64,000 nucleotides of DNA, from NCBI GenBank assembly GCA_009837355.1, contig VXTR01000068.1, positions 124,001 through 188,000 on the forward strand. Direction: 5' to 3'. Each line of letters starts with the position of its first letter. The first letter of the stretch is position 1. Source of the DNA: Chloroflexota bacterium (lineage in GTDB: Bacteria; Chloroflexota; Dehalococcoidia; Lucifugimonadales; UBA3495). Below the pieces are notes generated by a model. The model saw only the letters and a list, made by a program, of their open reading frames with translations. It was not told the origin of the DNA and searched no databases. The position numbers and the translations under genes were made by a program. Below, piece after piece: positions 63,622-64,000 of the stretch.

Positions 63622-64000
63622 GTGGCCGCCAAAGCACATATCGGGCAAACGCTGATCTCTGGCGGAAGAGTCATCGATCCGGCCAACGGCCTGGATGCTG
63701 TCACTGACGTGCTCATTGCCGACGGAGTAATCAAGGCCGTTAACCCCTCGATACCCGCCGAATCGCTGGACGGCGAAGTGCAGGTTATCCGGGCCGACGG
63801 CATGGTGGTCTGTCCCGGATTTATTGACATCCACACCCACCTGCGAGAACCGGGGTTTGAGTACAAGGAAACCATCGCCACCGGCGCGGCAGCGGCGGTG
63901 CGCGGCGGATTCACTACCATATGCGCGATGCCCAACACCGAACCGTCCATTGATAACGGAGCGATGGTTGACTACGTCTTGAGCCGAGGGGCTACAACGC
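63622..64000 (+). CDS. pyrC: Dihydroorotase PyrC, N-terminal part
   Basis: The frame begins GTG 63622 and runs off the window after 126 codons. ISGGRVIDPANGLDAVTDVLIADG and CPGFIDIHTHLREPGFEYKETIATG contain the metal-binding H-x-H-x-R of the amidohydrolase superfamily in the dihydroorotase context; GFTTICAMPNTEPSID is typical for class I PyrC. Third gene of pyrR-pyrB-pyrC. The C-terminal half is outside the window. Confidence 0.93.
   Translation, partial: MAAKAHIGQTLISGGRVIDPANGLDAVTDVLIADGVIKAVNPSIPAESLDGEVQVIRADGMVVCPGFIDIHTHLREPGFEYKETIATGAAAAVRGGFTTICAMPNTEPSIDNGAMVDYVLSRGATT

Overview
The window is about 64 kb of roughly 60% GC bacterial chromosome. About 63 protein genes are packed tightly, many overlapping by 1-4 bases. 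I found no rRNA, tRNA, CRISPR array, insertion sequence or prophage. The mix of genes (DUF1800, paired MaoC-like dehydratases, two MmgE/PrpD proteins, LLM oxidoreductase, L-2-hydroxyglutarate oxidase, mandelate-racemase-type enolase, Sec-dependent UGSC protein, PyrR and T-box leaders, Ala/Pro-rich ribosomal protein tails) suggests a Chloroflexota member, possibly of the SAR202/Dehalococcoidia group. That assignment is inferred from gene content, not computed.

Layout. 1-2.6 kb: moaE end, rimM-khpA-rpsP (minus), a structured leader unit, and fmt. 2.7-8.4 kb: cyclase-family hydrolase, htpX, enolase-superfamily enzyme, DUF4268 protein, then a conserved protein followed by a UGSC-family selenoprotein whose UGA is read through. 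8.4-14.4 kb: tgt, small membrane protein, TauE/SafE transporter, aroB-aroK-pcm, a gene-poor G-rich stretch and an anchored secreted protein. 14.6-16.6 kb: oppD-oppF type ATPases. 16.6-26.5 kb: a long minus-strand run from rpsF-ssb-rpsR through a SurA-like chaperone, hom-thrC, folE, a GNAT protein, a GT4 glycosyltransferase, DUF502 and a PIG-L deacetylase. 26.6-29.4 kb: a thioredoxin-fold lipoprotein whose active-site cysteine is replaced by UGA, and sucCD. 29.4-34.5 kb: RND adaptor and pump. 34.6-40 kb: LLM oxidoreductase and three MFS transporters. 40-45 kb: DUF1800, NHL and EthD-like proteins, PrpD, lipoprotein. 45-47.9 kb: trpE-VOC-trpG behind a tryptophan T-box. 47.9-51.6 kb: MDR reductase, second PrpD, lhgO. 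51.6-57 kb: two hotdog dehydratases, plsX, fabG, ICL/PEPM enzyme, DUF2157 and GDYXXLXY proteins. 57-61.8 kb: xanthine/uracil-type permease with an appended cytosolic domain, DUF1330, isochorismatase, VWA protein. 61.8-64 kb: PyrR-attenuated pyrR-pyrB-pyrC.

The most notable result is two independent in-frame UGA genes (8183-8185 plus; 26875-26877 minus). Each UGA sits at a redox motif (U-G-S-C; W-x-x-W-U-P-H-C). Each is followed 18-20 nt later by a stem capped by the same GUU loop closed by an A-U pair, as expected for bacterial SECIS elements. The cell therefore very probably makes selenocysteine, although no sel genes lie in this window. Three RNA-level control regions also stand out: a UGG-specifying T-box before trpE, a PyrR-binding attenuator before pyrR, and an unexplained leader-peptide/alternative-hairpin unit before rpsP.
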